In this document: positions 25,680-38,229 of the stretch, piece after piece
How the letters are laid out: every line of letters starts with the position of its first letter
How positions within the stretch are numbered: the first letter of the stretch is position 1
Assembly: GCA_015680685.1 (NCBI GenBank)
Contig: MNCI01024072.1
Location: 128,652 to 192,651 of the forward strand
Reading direction: 5' to 3'
Source: Gnetum montanum
Lineage: Eukaryota > Streptophyta > Gnetopsida > Gnetales > Gnetaceae
Length of the DNA: 64,000 nt
The notes under the pieces: generated by a model
What the model was told of the DNA's origin: nothing
Seen by the model: the letters and a program-made list of their open reading frames with translations, nothing else
Database searches by the model: none
Translations under genes and position numbers: made by a program

Positions 25680-27105
25680 TGAAACACCACCAAAGAAAAT
25701 GCATGTTCTAACCATTTTTGGCATTGTAACTTTCACCCCATGAAACTCAAGGCTAAACATTCATTGTAAAATGTGAAAATTGTAATCCATGAGATGAAAT
25801 TTCACATACCTCAACTTTTGGAGCTAAAAAATGCCTCATAAGTGGTCAAAGCCTCAATCCACAAGTGAAAAAGTTCATATCATGCTTGTATTTGGGGTTG
25901 GAGGGGTCAAAATGCCTTTTGGACTATTGAATCCATAGGTTTTGTGGGGTTTATAACCTTTGCTATGTTGGAATCACCTATGCTTAGCATTGGGGGGTGT
26001 AACATCACCTATGCCTAGCATTGGGGGGTTTAACTCCTGCAACCCTAGTGTTACTCTAGTTACTCCAACATGAGCCCATCGTCCTAGCATTGGTCCTATG
26101 TCTAGCATTTCTCTTGAAACCTAGTTTTGCCCATGAAACTTAGCGTGACCCCTATTATTTCAACATTACTCCTAGAAGACTAGCGTGGGTAAAAGAATCC
26201 ACCTTGGGTGAAAGAAGCTAGCATGGTTGAAATTTCTAGTTACTATTTTTGGTAACCATAATGGTTATGGTATCTTGGGGGTATAAAACTTACCGTGCGT
26301 GGAAACTAGGCTGGGATTTGGACCCTAAAACACCTACACATAGCATCAATTTTTCAGTAATCAGGATAGAAATTTATAACAAAATTTATGGCCATCAAAT
26401 CTATATAAGCCAAGCTTCAACACCATGAAAAGGTTTAAAATTTTTGGGCATTTTTGCAGCCACTTTTGCATTTCATAGCTTTGAGAATCCATTAAAATCA
26501 CAAAGCCTTTGAAGGATTCTTAGCATGGAATTTACAACCAATTTTGACCATTGTTTGAACCCTAAGATTTTTATAAGATTTTATGGAAATGTTAAGCAAC
26601 CTAAGCATTGAGACTCTCATTTTGGCTCTTCCTTGTTGCCCAAAATCCCTACACATCTTACCCCCTATACCACCAACACTGTAGATTTGCTAAGGATAAT
26701 AGTAAGGTTTTGCAATCATAGGAGTTGTGCTACACATAGATCGTGTAGCTGAGTGTTGTATTCAAGGCTACCAGCCTCAATAGACTCCAAACCCCATCGA
26801 AGTAAATCTTTTGCATCCCTAAGAATCAATTGTACACATGCCAAACTCTTCTTTATTTCTAATATTTTATTCCAATAAGGTTTCTAGCTCTATTTATTGT
26901 GTAAATTTTGTACATTTTCTTCAAATCATATCTACATTATTTTCATTTTGTTTACCCCCTTTTACACTCTATAAGTCCCTATGTAATTGGCTAGACTCTC
27001 CAAGATACCTTAGATCCTATTTTTAGAGGTCCTTAAGATAAAGGGTTAAAGTTGTTCTACTTAGGATCTTTAATTTTCTATCGATTGAATTCTCCAATCA
27101 CTACA
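25680..27105 (+). mobile_element. Element A 3' LTR
   Basis: 1426 bp, TGAAACACCACC...CACTACA, homologous to 4213-5675. The frame 26838-27026 inside it is not a gene. Confidence 0.88.
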
Positions 27106-27213
27106 AAGACCTTGTTGAATAGTGAGTCTTCCTAACTAACAAATATCATCAAATGCAAATCCTCTTCATGATCATGAAGTTCCCTCTTCTTAGGTATAAC
27201 CCACTCTATGAAC
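27106..27213. other. Right flank of element A
   Basis: About 110 bp of non-satellite sequence between LTR A and S3, starting with the candidate target duplication AAGAC. It presumably joined 4154-4212 before insertion. Confidence 0.5.
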
Positions 27214-28047
27214 CTCCCACGTGTTAGCCTAACAAATCCTCAAGATCATGTGTTTGTCCAATAGACCATGAAGACTAAGTGTTGAACAAATGGATCCTCA
27301 AGATCATATTTTCATCCAATAGATCCTCAAGACCAACTGTTGACCAAATGGAACCTCAAGATTAAGTGGTGGTACAATGGATCCATGAAAGTAAGTGTTG
27401 GCTCCATGGACCCTTAGGACCAAGTATCATCCTACTAATCCTTTTAGATGAAGATCCACCATAATAAATTCTTAGGATCAACTACTAGACTAATGGATCC
27501 TACTTACCAATTTATGGCCTAGTGGATCTTTGGACTAAATTTTTTTCCAATGATCAAGTGTTTGTTCAATGGAATTTTGGGACCAAGTGTTGGCCCAACG
27601 AACCCTAAAGACAAAGTCTTAACCTAATGAACCCTTGAGGTCAACTAGTTTTCTAATCAATCCTTAAGAGAAAGTGTTGGCCTACTAGTTCATTAGGATC
27701 AATTGTTGGCCCAATAGACTCTCAGGACCAAGATTTTATCCAACAAATCCTAATGAGAAAGTGTTAGTCCAAAAGACCATCATAATGAATTGTTGGCTAA
27801 ATGGACATTTGAGATCAAGTGTTGATCCAATTGATCCTTCGAATTAATTATTATCCCCACAAACTCTTGGGTCCAATTATTGATCCACTAGTCCTTTGGA
27901 ACCAAGTGTTGGTCAAATGGATCATTAGGACTAAGTACTTATCTGAAATATCATTAGGACAAATTGTTTACCTACTAGTTCTCTTTGACCTACTATTGGC
28001 CAAACAGATCCTTGGGACCAACTAGAGGACTAATGGATCATCATTTC
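27214..28047 (+). repeat. 29-bp satellite array, block S3
   Basis: About 28 units in the same orientation as S1 and S2. Its last five bases, ATTTC (28043-28047), are the left target duplication of element C (right copy ATGTC, 59510-59514). The frame 27819-28025 is a chance opening in the repeat. Confidence 0.95.
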
Positions 28048-28970
28048 TGATGAGTGGTGAGGTACCCCTATGCTTAACCATATGAATCACAAAGCTTTCA
28101 TACACAATCCAGTTGAATTTCATGGACTTTATCTTTTCCAGTGCACTAGTCCTTTAGGAAGTGAATCTAGCCTTGAGGTCAATTGTTGTCTTTCCAATTA
28201 CACTTGTGACATTCCTTGGTATGGTTAAGTGTAATCGAGGCATCCAATTTTTATCATTTTATGTTTTATAGTTTGGTGCTCAAATGTAGATAGAAGGAAT
28301 TTGATCAACTAATCTAAATTAACTAATCCTAACATAAGCATCTAGTTCCACTTTCTGTACACGTCATGAACCCATGTATCCACCACTAGGTGACCAAGTG
28401 CTATGCTATTAGGTGTACTAAGCAATAATGTTGCTAGAATTACCAAGTGAATACATGTTACTTTTGAAGCGGTTGTATTTATGTATGTAGTCTGTCTAGC
28501 TTAATTACTTTATTAATGTAATAACTAGAAAAAATTTAACAAATAATTGAGAACATTAAATGCATAAATAAAATAGCTAATCTATCCAAAGTGCTACAAG
28601 GTTTATTAGAAAGCTTTTCTTTCTTATTGCACACAACAAAGCTTTTCTTTCTTACTGCACACACTGTTGTGCTCAGGTACAATAATGCTTGAATAAAGAT
28701 CCGAACACTCAATGACTCCTACTGCGAGCACTCAAGAAAAAATTCTAACTTCCAAATGAAAAATCTATAAGAACTTTTCTATAACTACAATCTCTATTTT
28801 CCATAAATGTGAATACATGCACATATTTATAGCCAAAAAAAAATATTGCATTGATGGGGCCTTGTCAATGCATAGTAAGATGCATCAACTAGGCCTCATC
28901 GATGAGGCCTAGTCAACGAGGCTGCGTTGACGAGGCCTCATGGATGCAACTAACTAAACATGACTTATCA
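28048..28970 (-). mobile_element. Element C 3' LTR
   Basis: 923 bp, homologous throughout to 58590-59509 and to 19687-20581. Contains TATAAATA (- strand, 28824-28831) and the perfect 20-bp palindrome AGGCCTCATCGATGAGGCCT at 28891-28910, with further GACGAGGCC words beside it. Confidence 0.92.
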
Positions 28971-28980
28971 TACCCCCATG
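28971..28980 (-). other. Polypurine tract, element C
   Basis: CATGGGGGTA on the - strand directly before the 3' LTR. The Athila-type fragment at 19678 has CATGGGGATA in the same place. Confidence 0.6.
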
Positions 28981-29188
28981 ACTGAATGAAAACTTGTCAT
29001 CAAGTTCTTTTACAAAATTGGGAAGGTATGGGATTATTGACTGACTTTACAAAAAATGTAGTGCCCAAGTGTATGGATCCACACATTACAAAGAATGATG
29101 GTATTCAGGATACAAAATTGAACACCATAACACAACTCTTCAAAATTGGATGGCATGTTCCTTGATGTTGTGAAGCTATTAGAAACGA

Positions 29189-32046
29189 TCAAATGGTCCA
29201 AGGTGTTTGTGGTTCTTGAGGCTCTGAGAGACCTTCACTGGCTTTATGCACAGGCGATGGTTGAGGTGGGTGTGGATGTCCTACTACTACTGCAACTTTA
29301 GGTGAGAGGCAGAAAGCATCCAATAGTACTTTCATTTTCTCCTCCTTGCTTCTAGGATCATGCACCATCCATGCAACTTTGCTAATGTGGGTTGGAATGG
29401 GCACATCCCAGGGATATGGGATTGATAGAAATAGCTCCTTAGCATTGATAAACTAGGTAATGAACTATTTGCATTCAATGTCAAACACCTTAACTGTGTC
29501 TTTTAGCTCTTGGTAATCATTCATTCATCTAGCTAGGTTCTTAATGATTGATCGTTGATCTCTAACTTGCGATATGAGAACTTCAAGTTCAGCATTTTTA
29601 GTCTCAAGTTTTTGCTTGGCATCCTTGTGGTGCTTGAACTCTGCCTTGTACAACAAATACGAGATAGCCACTTGCTATTCTAACTCTGACCATGACCATT
29701 TGGTAGTCAACATTTCCAAGTTTGCATATTAGAGATTGGCCAACTTCATATACTCTATAATTTCCTTGATTTGCAACTCCTTCAAGAAAATTTTTGCTTT
29801 ATTGTAGGCGTCAATCCCATCAACGATGGATTGCCATATTTCTCTTCCTTGTTGGAGTTGTTGGAGGGCTTTATTCAATTTTTCCTTTGCCATTTGAATG
29901 TGTTTCTCATTAACTTCCTTTTGTAAGCCAACCTAATCTCTGTAATGATTCTTCATTTTTTCAAACTTCAAAGCCTCATTCTTCCAAATGGTGATCTCGA
30001 TGGTAGATCTCTAGCACAAGGTGCATACTTCCTTCATTGATAAATTTTAATTCTCTATAGCCAATTTCCTCAGTTTAGTATTCACCCTAGCAAGCTACTC
30101 CTATTGTTGATGAATCAATTCCTACATCTGGTCCATTTGAGTATCAACATTTCGCAGGTAATAGTTCTGTGCCATCAGGGCTTCATTTTCCTGGTGCATC
30201 TGGTTTTAAGTCCTTTTGAATTGAATACATTTTGAATTTAGCTATGGACTATTTAAAGATGGCCACAACTACCTCCTCCTCAACATTGTGGAATTGTTCT
30301 TAAAGCTATTTGAAAGCTTCATCTCTTGTTACTATTGAGTTGGGAATCGCAAGATCCATAAGTCAGGCATGTATTTCAGCAACCTCCACAGCCAAGCATT
30401 GGTTTCTTTCTTAGGTAATTTCAAGTTGCCCCTCTAGGATAATGCATTTTCCCCTTGCATTTAATAACTCTGACTGGGTCGTAGTGATGTCTTTTGGAAG
30501 ATCAAAGATGTCCAGAGTCAGTTGCCTAGTTCCCACCAATTGTTCTAGCAACTTTTCATGATGGGCTATGTCTAACTTTCCATTGATCGTGCCTACAAAT
30601 GTTTGCACATCTTGAAGTATATATATGTCTGGTATAGACATCGCCAATGCATTCAATACTTCAACAACATGATCAGCAACCACTTCAACTACTATGTCCT
30701 ACCCTTGGTGCTACATCACCAAGACAGTTGTCCCTTTTCCTTCCTCCAACTACACCAAGAAAGTGGCAGCATTCCCAAAGATTTATGAGAATATATGTTA
30801 TTGCAATAATGACACTGTCACATCCTAAGCATTGGAATCTAACCTTACGAGTAGCTGCATTCGTTGGGCAGAGAAGATTGGACCACCCCTCTCCATTTGG
30901 CTAACTATTCAGGGAATCTCATTAAGGTGACTCATCATTAGTTGATATACAGATGGATCTACCCCACTTCTTTTTGCATGTTGCTCTTGTTTTCTCAAGA
31001 GCTACTCATGAATTTTTCCCACATGCTCAATGGTTGTGTAGTCCTTTGACATTATTTCCTGAGTGGGTGGTAGTGGCAGTTGCTCCTTTTCTTGGGTCAT
31101 TGCTAGCATTTTATCTTTCACAATTTCTAACCATGAGGCCAAAGAAGCATGCCTGAGGGTATCATTAGAATAGCGAACAATGGCTACCCTTTTGTAGAGT
31201 TTTTGAATGAATGGAAATGGGAAGGTCTTCCTTTTACGTTCATTTTCCATGAAGAATTTCTTGATCTCTAAGTAGATCAGCTATGGAAGGTTGAATGAAA
31301 AATTTCCCACTTAGAGCAGCACATGCTCAAGTGGAGAAGGCAATTACCTTACTTGGCCTCACTATTGGATTGAGTTAATAGGCCACAATCTTAAAGTAAA
31401 TTTGCTCTGCTGGTGTGAGCGCACCATACTCCTTACGGTCAACCTTGTAGCATCACTGGGTCCACTTCCACTTAGCCTCAGGATCACCTTTTATGGATAG
31501 TTATACTAGATGTGGTCTAGTATCAGGTAACCCAAGTGCTTGTGCAATAGCTTCTGCTAAGTAGGACACTTGAATGTCCTTAATTTTGACAACGAACCCT
31601 AGCCTTTGACTACTCCAGAAGAGATACATCTCTCCCATGTACCATTCCCCACTAGACATGATTATTAGCCACATGGAAGAGGCTTGCAGTTGTGTTTTGA
31701 CATCCTTTAGATATTTCTCCAAAAATGGCCTAAAATTAATTTCTTAAAGAATTGATTTTTGGATCTCTTGGGACCTAATGATCTCTAGGTAGGCTTGAGT
31801 CAAAGTGACCTCAATCCTTGGTGCAAGTCCAAGCACTTCTCCTCATTGGGATTATTTTGTTGGCACTTCTTCTTCTAGCATTTGTTAGATAAATTTCACT
31901 TTAGGCTCCTTACGAAGAGGTCTCATTACATGGGTTGCTTTTGGTAATTCTTAGCCTTGTTCTTGTTGGCCCCTTTTAGCTATAGGTTACTTCTTCCATG
32001 GTTGCGAGGGTTCTCCTTCCTATGGGAATTTTTGTTTTGGTGCCAT
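29189..32046 (-). pseudogene. Extra long reading frame of element C between integrase and 3' LTR
   Basis: About 950 codons from ATG at 32046 (opening MAPKQKFP) to a stop at 29189, with stops throughout. Open pieces are 31501-31722, 31002-31250, 30411-30683 and 29189-29404. The N-terminal part has a block ending IAQALGLPDTRP, resembling domains found in uncharacterised plant transposon proteins. From about 30100 to 29500 the sequence is rich in Glu, Lys and Leu with heptad spacing (for example LETKNAELEVLISQVRDQ), a probable coiled coil. The C-terminus is Pro-rich. Position is that of the env-like frame in Athila elements, but I see no clear signal peptide or membrane segment, so I do not call it env. 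ATTACAG directly before the ATG suggests a spliced message. Confidence 0.65.
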
Positions 32047-32501
32047 CTGTAATCACAATGAGACCATAGATTAGCAATCATTGTGTAACTTAAAAAAAAT
32101 TGGGATACCTTTATCTCTTAAGGATAATTACACTTTGGCTAAGTTGTGATTATGACTAATTTAATTACTCCAATTATTATTTATTTATGTATTATCATTA
32201 ATAAATAATCCTTAAGGTTGTTGCAAGGTTTAACTATTGAAAAAGTTGATGTTTGTATGTTGTTAAAGTTATTAACTCTTTGGGGAGTTAGAAAAATTTT
32301 CAAAAATTTTCATCAGAAACCTTAAAGTCTGTAGCCCCCACGATAAGGATCTTACCTTTGGTAAGTGCAAGGTCAAAAATGGAGTGATTTAAACAAGCGA
32401 TTAGGAAGTTATGAGCTTTGGAAGGTTTTGGGCTCTGAAAAATTGCAAAAACTCCCCGTGTGTTATGAGAAAATGATAAAAAATTCCTAAGTGCTAGGCG
32501 G

Positions 32502-32543
32502 TATATATAGCATGTACACATTGTGTCAATGAGGCCTCATTGA
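32502..32543 (-). promoter_or_regulatory. Internal promoter-like module before the extra frame
   Basis: Reading downward: a perfect 18-bp palindrome TCAATGAGGCCTCATTGA (32526-32543), 16 bases, then TATATATA (32502-32509). The LTR of the same element also places a palindrome with the GAGGCCTCAT core upstream of a TATA box. The ATG at 32046 lies about 460 bp downstream, preceded by an acceptor-like TGTGATTACAG. This suggests a separate promoter and a leader intron for the extra frame. Confidence 0.5.
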
Positions 32544-32559
32544 TGCAGTTGTCGACCAC

Positions 32560-33525
32560 CATTGACTTTGGTCAAACTTTCAAAATACAAGGAATTTTTG
32601 GATGAAATTAGGATCAAATGAAAGCTCAAAAGATTAAGAATAGTATGAAAACATGAGAAAAGGGTGTTGAAACTCATAAATTTGGAAAAATGGAGAAAAA
32701 TGGATTTAGTGGATGAATGAAGTAAAAGGTTAAGGAGCACTGAGCGGAATACTTAATGGAATATGTAAAAGATAGGATTGTAGCGATGCTAAAGGTAAGG
32801 AACCTTAACTAACTAGACCAAGAGCTATGCAAGTGGGTCCTCCCCATAGCAAGCTCATGCCCTTGTTTCCCTTACATAACCTCAACTAAGGAGTCTGTGG
32901 GTCCCATAGTCAATTTAATGATCATGAAAAGTTAAGGATCAGCCTAAACAAATCAACTCAAGAATCCCAACACATCAGACCAAGACATAGAGCATAACAT
33001 AGAACACAATAGTGAGGTGAGTTATGGCAGCATAGATGGATGATAAAGAAGGTGGAATGGAGTTCCCAATTGAGGTCACAAGAAGTCCCTTGGTGAAATT
33101 TGTGTTTAGAATGACTTGGAAAGTTTCATCCTTAGTCTAGACCAAAACTAACTACTTTTAGTGACTTTGCATCACCACTCCAAGATCAATCCACTTACTC
33201 AAGATACCAGAGTGCTCCCACAAGACAACCACCATTCCACAAATAAAAGAAAAGAGAAGTAGGAAGTGAGAGAGAGGGCCTTAGTTAAAGGGTAATTTTA
33301 GGCATAGGTGCATGTTGTTTGAGTCCCATAACTAGTGCTTGTAGCCCATTTATTTGTCCAAGGGGTGTGCTTTGAATTTCCATTGTTTCATTTTTTTTTT
33401 GAAATGGGAACCACACCATGCAAGGACTTATTCATATCGAAAGAGTGTGCTTTGAATTCCCATTATTTTTTTTGAAAGGGTAACCACACCATGCAATGAC
33501 GTTATTTGACTTCCTATCAATGGGT
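32560..33525 (-). other. Element C spacer, left of element D
   Basis: No gene supported. It contains an 80-bp direct duplication: GTGTGCTTTGAAT starts at 33365 and 33445, both copies followed by a T-run and AACCACACCATGCAA. Its last five bases TGGGT (33521-33525) are the left target duplication of element D. Confidence 0.6.
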
Positions 33526-35030
33526 TATAGTGACCGAAACTGTCGACGACTAGAAAACACCAAGAGGTCATCAATCGTGACAGTCTTAACCCCGTATTTG
33601 GGCGAGGGTCGTGCTAGATTAATCAGAAATGGGGTGCCCTGAATGATCTAGTTGATTAGACAGGGACTTAATCGATGTCAATAACCTTTTGCAAATGTTT
33701 AATGTGAAAAAAGATGCTTATAACGTAAGATAACAAGTGTTAAACACGAGGAAGCGAAAACAATGCAAAATGCAATGATAAACAAGAAAATAAAGCAAAA
33801 GTTAGGAAGTGCACCACTTCAAGTTTATGACTTTACTTTTCCAAAGTGGATACAATCAATTGTGCAACACTGGGAAGCACAGAGATCCAAAAAGTAACCA
33901 ATGTGAAATGCTACAAAGCCAACTTGCCAACATTGTTAACAAGATATTAACTGAAATAGGGGGTTTGTCTTGCCAACCGCTAACAGAATTTGTCCTGGAC
34001 CTGCAAGATGTTGACGTGTCCATGCTGCATGGACATGCAAAATTGATTTATGAGCTTGTCAGGCTGCAATTACGGTGTCAGAACTGGAGATGCACGCTAG
34101 TGATGTAGACAAAGGGGTGAAGCATGCTGAAGCAACTTAGCCGTCTGCTACGCTATGCTACACTGTGGGGCGTAGCATGCTTGGCGTAGTGTAGCAAGAT
34201 GCTACGCTATGTAGCGTAGCACAGCGTAGCCACCAATTCGAAGAAGAAATTTGCGATGAAATTAATTGCATTTTCTGGAAGCTTTGGAATGCATTGAATT
34301 GTTTCTTCTGCTTCTACATCTTTGCTATGCTATGTAGTGTAGCATAGCGTAGCAGTCGCTTTTCATTCGTTTGATGTTGCAAACTTTTTCTTGAAGCCTG
34401 ATTGTGCTAACAACTGCAATTGCGGCTTGCTGATCTTACCTTTAAGACACCACCTATTTTTTCTTGCATCATTGCTATGCTACGTAGTGTAGCAACCAAC
34501 ATAGTCTACTTTTTCCTTGATCTACTACCTTTCTAGCAAGGGGAGCTTTGCCGAAGGACTTGAAGTTAAGCAAAACAACTGATTTTGAACACTGGAAGTG
34601 ATTGCTCAATGCAATTGAAATTACTAAGTAAGCTGGGCCTTTCTGTCTTACTTTTTCTATGCTGTGCTACACTACGTAGCGTAGCATAGTGTAGCACTTC
34701 ATCCTGCAACTGTCTTCTAAGGCCTGGTACGTGACATAGCGTAGCGTAGCATAGCAAACTTCTTGACTAGAAAACTTGCCGAACTATTTTATGCAGCCTG
34801 AGCACTGCCAACAACCCCACACATTGCTCCTAAGTAGATTGTCAACTAGATGAACTACCCAGGTGGGCAGGCCAGTGAGTCCGTTGGGCCTATCAACACT
34901 GGAAGTAGAAAATTTGCCGAACTGGATAGTCTAAACTCAGAGTGTCCATTTTTTGCCAAACTGCCATGATGCTGCCTGAATTCCAAGGACCTAGTGAAGC
35001 AAGAATGCCTTGAAAATTTAGGGTGTTTCA
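33526..35030 (-). mobile_element. Element D 3' LTR, with two internal deletions
   Basis: 1505 bp, homologous to 50034-51840. It lacks the equivalents of right-copy 50408-50460 and 50554-50742; the second loss removes the TATA box. The + strand start reads TATAGTGACC, where the other LTR has TGTAGTAACT. It contains five clusters of GCTACGCTATGCTACG-type words (34146-34231, 34323-34354, 34473-34494, 34658-34696, 34728-34756). Confidence 0.92.
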
Positions 35031-36417
35031 TTGGCCCCTCTTTGTCGATGTTTGGAGGATGGACCCAAGAGATGCCAACAAAGAAAACGAAACATCACGA
35101 CAGAAAAAATGCTAACATCGCTCTTCAGTGCTCGCTAAGATGTCACTTAGCTATGCTTGAGAGTGTCGCATTGGTTATGCGTGGAAGGGGGAAAGTTTAA
35201 GTGGGGAAGAAGGAGGTTCAGGAAAATGGTAAAGATGATGCTTAGTAGAATCCCTCGTCGGAGTGCTTGTGAGGGGATTATTTGTGTGGTCATCTTTGCT
35301 TTTGCTAACCTTCGACCTCTTGTAAAAATTCTTAGAGAGAGAGAGTGATTGTGAAACAACTTATGTGCCATTTTTTTTAGGCACGCTCCTTTTTTCTGTG
35401 CGTGTGAGCTTTTCTCTCTTATGCTTTTGCCTTTTGTTGTTTTGCCTTTTACATTTGCAAACAACCTTGTTGCAGGACAGGTGTTTCTTTCCTAGGATGA
35501 GTTGTGTTACATCCACATGGGGCTTTAACCTACCCATAGATGCTTCCCATGCAGCGAGCTGTGTTGCGCACCATGGATTTTGCAGTTGGGCAAATGGGAG
35601 GGCTTGATAGATGTCAAGAAAATTTTGTAAAAGAGGGGAGAGAGTGGAATTGCAGGTGCAAGGAGTAAGGTAAAGAGGTTTAAGGGATAGGATGGTATGT
35701 GCACTCTGAAGTAGCTAAGCTAATCAAAACAACCACCTTGTAACGTTGTAGCATTTGCTGCCGTGGCGAGATGCACCTTCGATCGATGCCCCTCCGGTAC
35801 GCACCCTGCAAACATAACAGAGAACAAACCAGAAGAAACAACCATGATGCAAAATGAAGGCAAGGGTCTTGCTTGCTACGAATGTTGTTGAAGCTCTGGA
35901 CATCTTTGCTGGTGTGTGATGTCCAAACCAAGAAGGCCAACAGCAGCTTTGGCAACATCATCGTGGAGAGGTTGGCATCGAAGATGCTAGGAGTTGCTGT
36001 GCAGATGCTCAAGAATCCTTGCTAAAGGCATGCATTCTCAGTTCAATCATGAGATTGGCTACTCAACAGCTAAGCGTCTCTTGAGCTCAAATGCTGGCAA
36101 GGGCTAGAGGTTAATAATATTGTGGCTAGGCCACAATACTGCTGAAACTCCAGTAGTAGATGGTGACCAAGGAACCTACTACTAGGGCAATGAGCCATGG
36201 CGACAGTAGGTCTGAAGGGTCAGCATGATGTTGTACAACATCTTCGGAGGATCAGCAAGATGCCAAGAGCAGCAGCATTGCATATGTTCCAATGGGCATT
36301 TTCATGGCATCATGAACTACATTATGGAATTGCAACGTCCCACCCAGTGTCGACATTGTGCACACTTGCTTGATGTGCACTGGTGTAGATGTATGCTGGG
36401 GACGTGCCGTGAACCCA
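35031..36417 (-). other. Element D 3' region with purine tract
   Basis: The purine tract CGACAAAGAGGGGCCAA (- strand, 35031-35047) abuts the 3' LTR. The rest shows no recognisable domain. Frames 35680-36012 (-), 35147-35464 (-), 35157-35348 and 35365-35607 (+) are open but have no feature that I can support. GC is higher than in A, B and C. Confidence 0.55.
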
Positions 36418-36805
36418 GTTTAAGGTCCTGGTAGACCATGTTGTGCTAGTTTAAGGTCCCAATAGACCACTGGTCTAGTTTAAAGTCCTAGCAGATCGTT
36501 GTGCTAGTTTAAAGTCCCAGCAAACCATATGTGCCAGTTTAACGTCATAGCAGACAATCGTTGTGCTGGTTTAAGGTCCCAGCAAACCGCTATGCTAGTT
36601 TATCATCATAGCAAATGGTGGATGAGCTAGTTCAAGGTCCTAGTAGACCATCTATGCCAATTTTTTGTCATGGAAGACAATCTATGCTAGTTTATAGTCA
36701 TAACAAACTGTTTGTGCTAGTTTATAGTCATAGTGGACTACTTTGCCAATTTTATGTCGTAGCGGATGATTACGTACCTTTGCCAGTTTTATGTCTTAGC
36801 AGACG
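36418..36805 (+). repeat. ~30-bp minisatellite after element D's integrase
   Basis: About 13 units with the core GTTTAAGGTCCCAGCAGACC, starting near 36418, 36449, 36478, 36507, 36537, 36569, 36597, 36629, 36660, 36690, 36719, 36748 and 36786. A related word TAGTTTAAGGTCTTTTCGGA repeats at 40459-40745, and TAGTTTTAGGCCATTTCGAG at 45834-46025. Confidence 0.85.
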
Positions 36806-36827
36806 TTCTACTTACTTGCTTCATGCA

Positions 36828-38229
36828 TTAGATGTAGTACGGCTTCAGGTATGAGTCATTCACCGAATTTGTGAACTCATTGTCATCCATGTCTACCAAT
36901 TTGAAGGCTCCATTCCCAAAGGCTTTTGTGACCATGTATGGACCTTCCCAGTTTGCTGAGAATTTGTTCATATGCTTATGGGAAGCCTTGAGAACGAGGT
37001 CTCCCTTCTTTATTGGCTGTTGATGTGGATTTGCATGACATTTTTGCCATTGCTTATTCTGGTAGTGCTCTATGCGACCTAGTGTTTGTGCGCGCTCCTC
37101 CTCTATTGAGTCAAGGTCGATGATCCTCGACTTGTTGTTCTGGGCTTCACTCACAACATTCGACAAGATTATCTGGAGTGATGGTACCTGCAACTTAAGA
37201 GGTAACACCGCTTCAGATCCATAAACAAGACTGTAAGGTATCTTACCTGTCGTAGTCCTGCATGTCGTCCTGTAAGCCCACAACACATAGAGGATTTTCT
37301 CATGCCATCGCCTCTTGCTATTGTTGAGCATTTTCTTCAATAAATTCATGATGGACTTGTTGGTTGCTTCTACTTTCCCATTCACTTGTGGGTAGTATGG
37401 TGAAGAGAACGACTGCCTGATGCCAAGATTGCTGCAGAAGGTTTTGGTTTTCGCACTACTGAACTGTGGCCCGTTATCGGTCACAATGGTCTTTGGAAGC
37501 CCAAACCTTGTTACGATATTGTCCAAAATGAAGTGGCAAACCTGTTGAGATGTTTTCCTTAGGGGAATAGGCTTCACCTAGTTAGTAAAATACTCAGTGG
37601 TAGTGATGATGAAGTTATGCCCTACAGAAGACTTAGGCGTGATAGGTCCTATGAGGTCTAGTCCCCATTGTTGGAAAGGCCACATGATTTGAGTTGGATG
37701 CAGTTCTATGGGTGAAACGTGTATGAGATTTGCATATCGTTGGCACGTATCACATGTTTTAACTTTGGTCAGGCAATCACGCTCCATGTGAGGCCAATAG
37801 TACCCTAGATGTCTGATTTTAGTAGCCATAGCCCTAGGTGCTATGTGTCCACCGCACACTCCCTCATGTACTTCATTAATCACCTTCTGCGCTTGCTCCT
37901 CGTTCACGCATGTCAGAAATATGTTGTCATAGGAGCGTCTACACAGGGTGTTATCTCCCATGAGCACATACTGTTGAGCATTCTTACGAATCGCATCTCT
38001 CTGGGCAGATGTCAATCTGCTTGGGGGCTCACCATGTTGCAAGTAGGCTTTAATGTTGGAGTACCACTCCTGGGTGTCTGTAGCATTAACAGAGGCTATG
38101 TGTCCCGCTTGAGTGATAGGCTCCGTACACTCGATAATTGAAGTTGGCAAACTCACGAACAGGTGCGATGGAACATTTAATGCTAGGGTGGCTAGGGCAT
38201 TTGCTACGGTGTTTTCGTTACGTGGCACG
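36828..38229 (-). pseudogene. pol: Element D integrase
   Basis: Two long open pieces (37578-38264 and 36828-37577) share a frame and are separated by a single TAG. Zinc-binding part: HEGVCGGHIAPRAMATKIRH then TCDTCQ. Core: WGLDLIGPI (Asp), VTDNGPQFSS (Asp), NGKVEATNKSI (Glu), so the D-D-E triad is complete. Then AYRTTCRTTTGKIPYSLVYG and a C-terminal domain (KGDLVLKA, NWEGPYMV), ending SYLKPYYI. This is the best-preserved retroelement domain in the window. Confidence 0.95.

Larger units (their letters stand above)
4213..27105 (+). mobile_element. Element A: Tat-group Ty3/gypsy retrotransposon, split by element B
   Basis: The boundaries come from two diverged direct repeats (4213-5675 and 25680-27105), each starting TGAA[A/C]CACCACC and ending CACTACA. 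Inside, in + order, are the primer site (5682), gag (6538-9410), protease (9414-9700), a 3.4 kb non-pol gap, RT (13465-14276, resuming at 21950), RNase H, a second archaeal-type RNase H, integrase (to 24607) and the purine tract (25663-25679). The RT-RNaseH-archaeal RNaseH-integrase order places it in the Tat group. Removing B (7.7 kb) leaves about 15.2 kb. Many stops and frameshifts make it non-autonomous. Confidence 0.9.

Noticed and set aside
29189-32046. Calling the extra frame of element C an env gene
   Set aside because: Its position fits, but I see no signal peptide, cleavage site or membrane anchor, and the C-terminal half reads as coiled coil and Pro-rich tail.
35147-36012. Frames on both strands between element D's integrase and 3' LTR as further cargo genes
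   Set aside because: Open lengths of 63-110 codons without motifs or convincing splice sites. Kept only as an unexplained 3' region.
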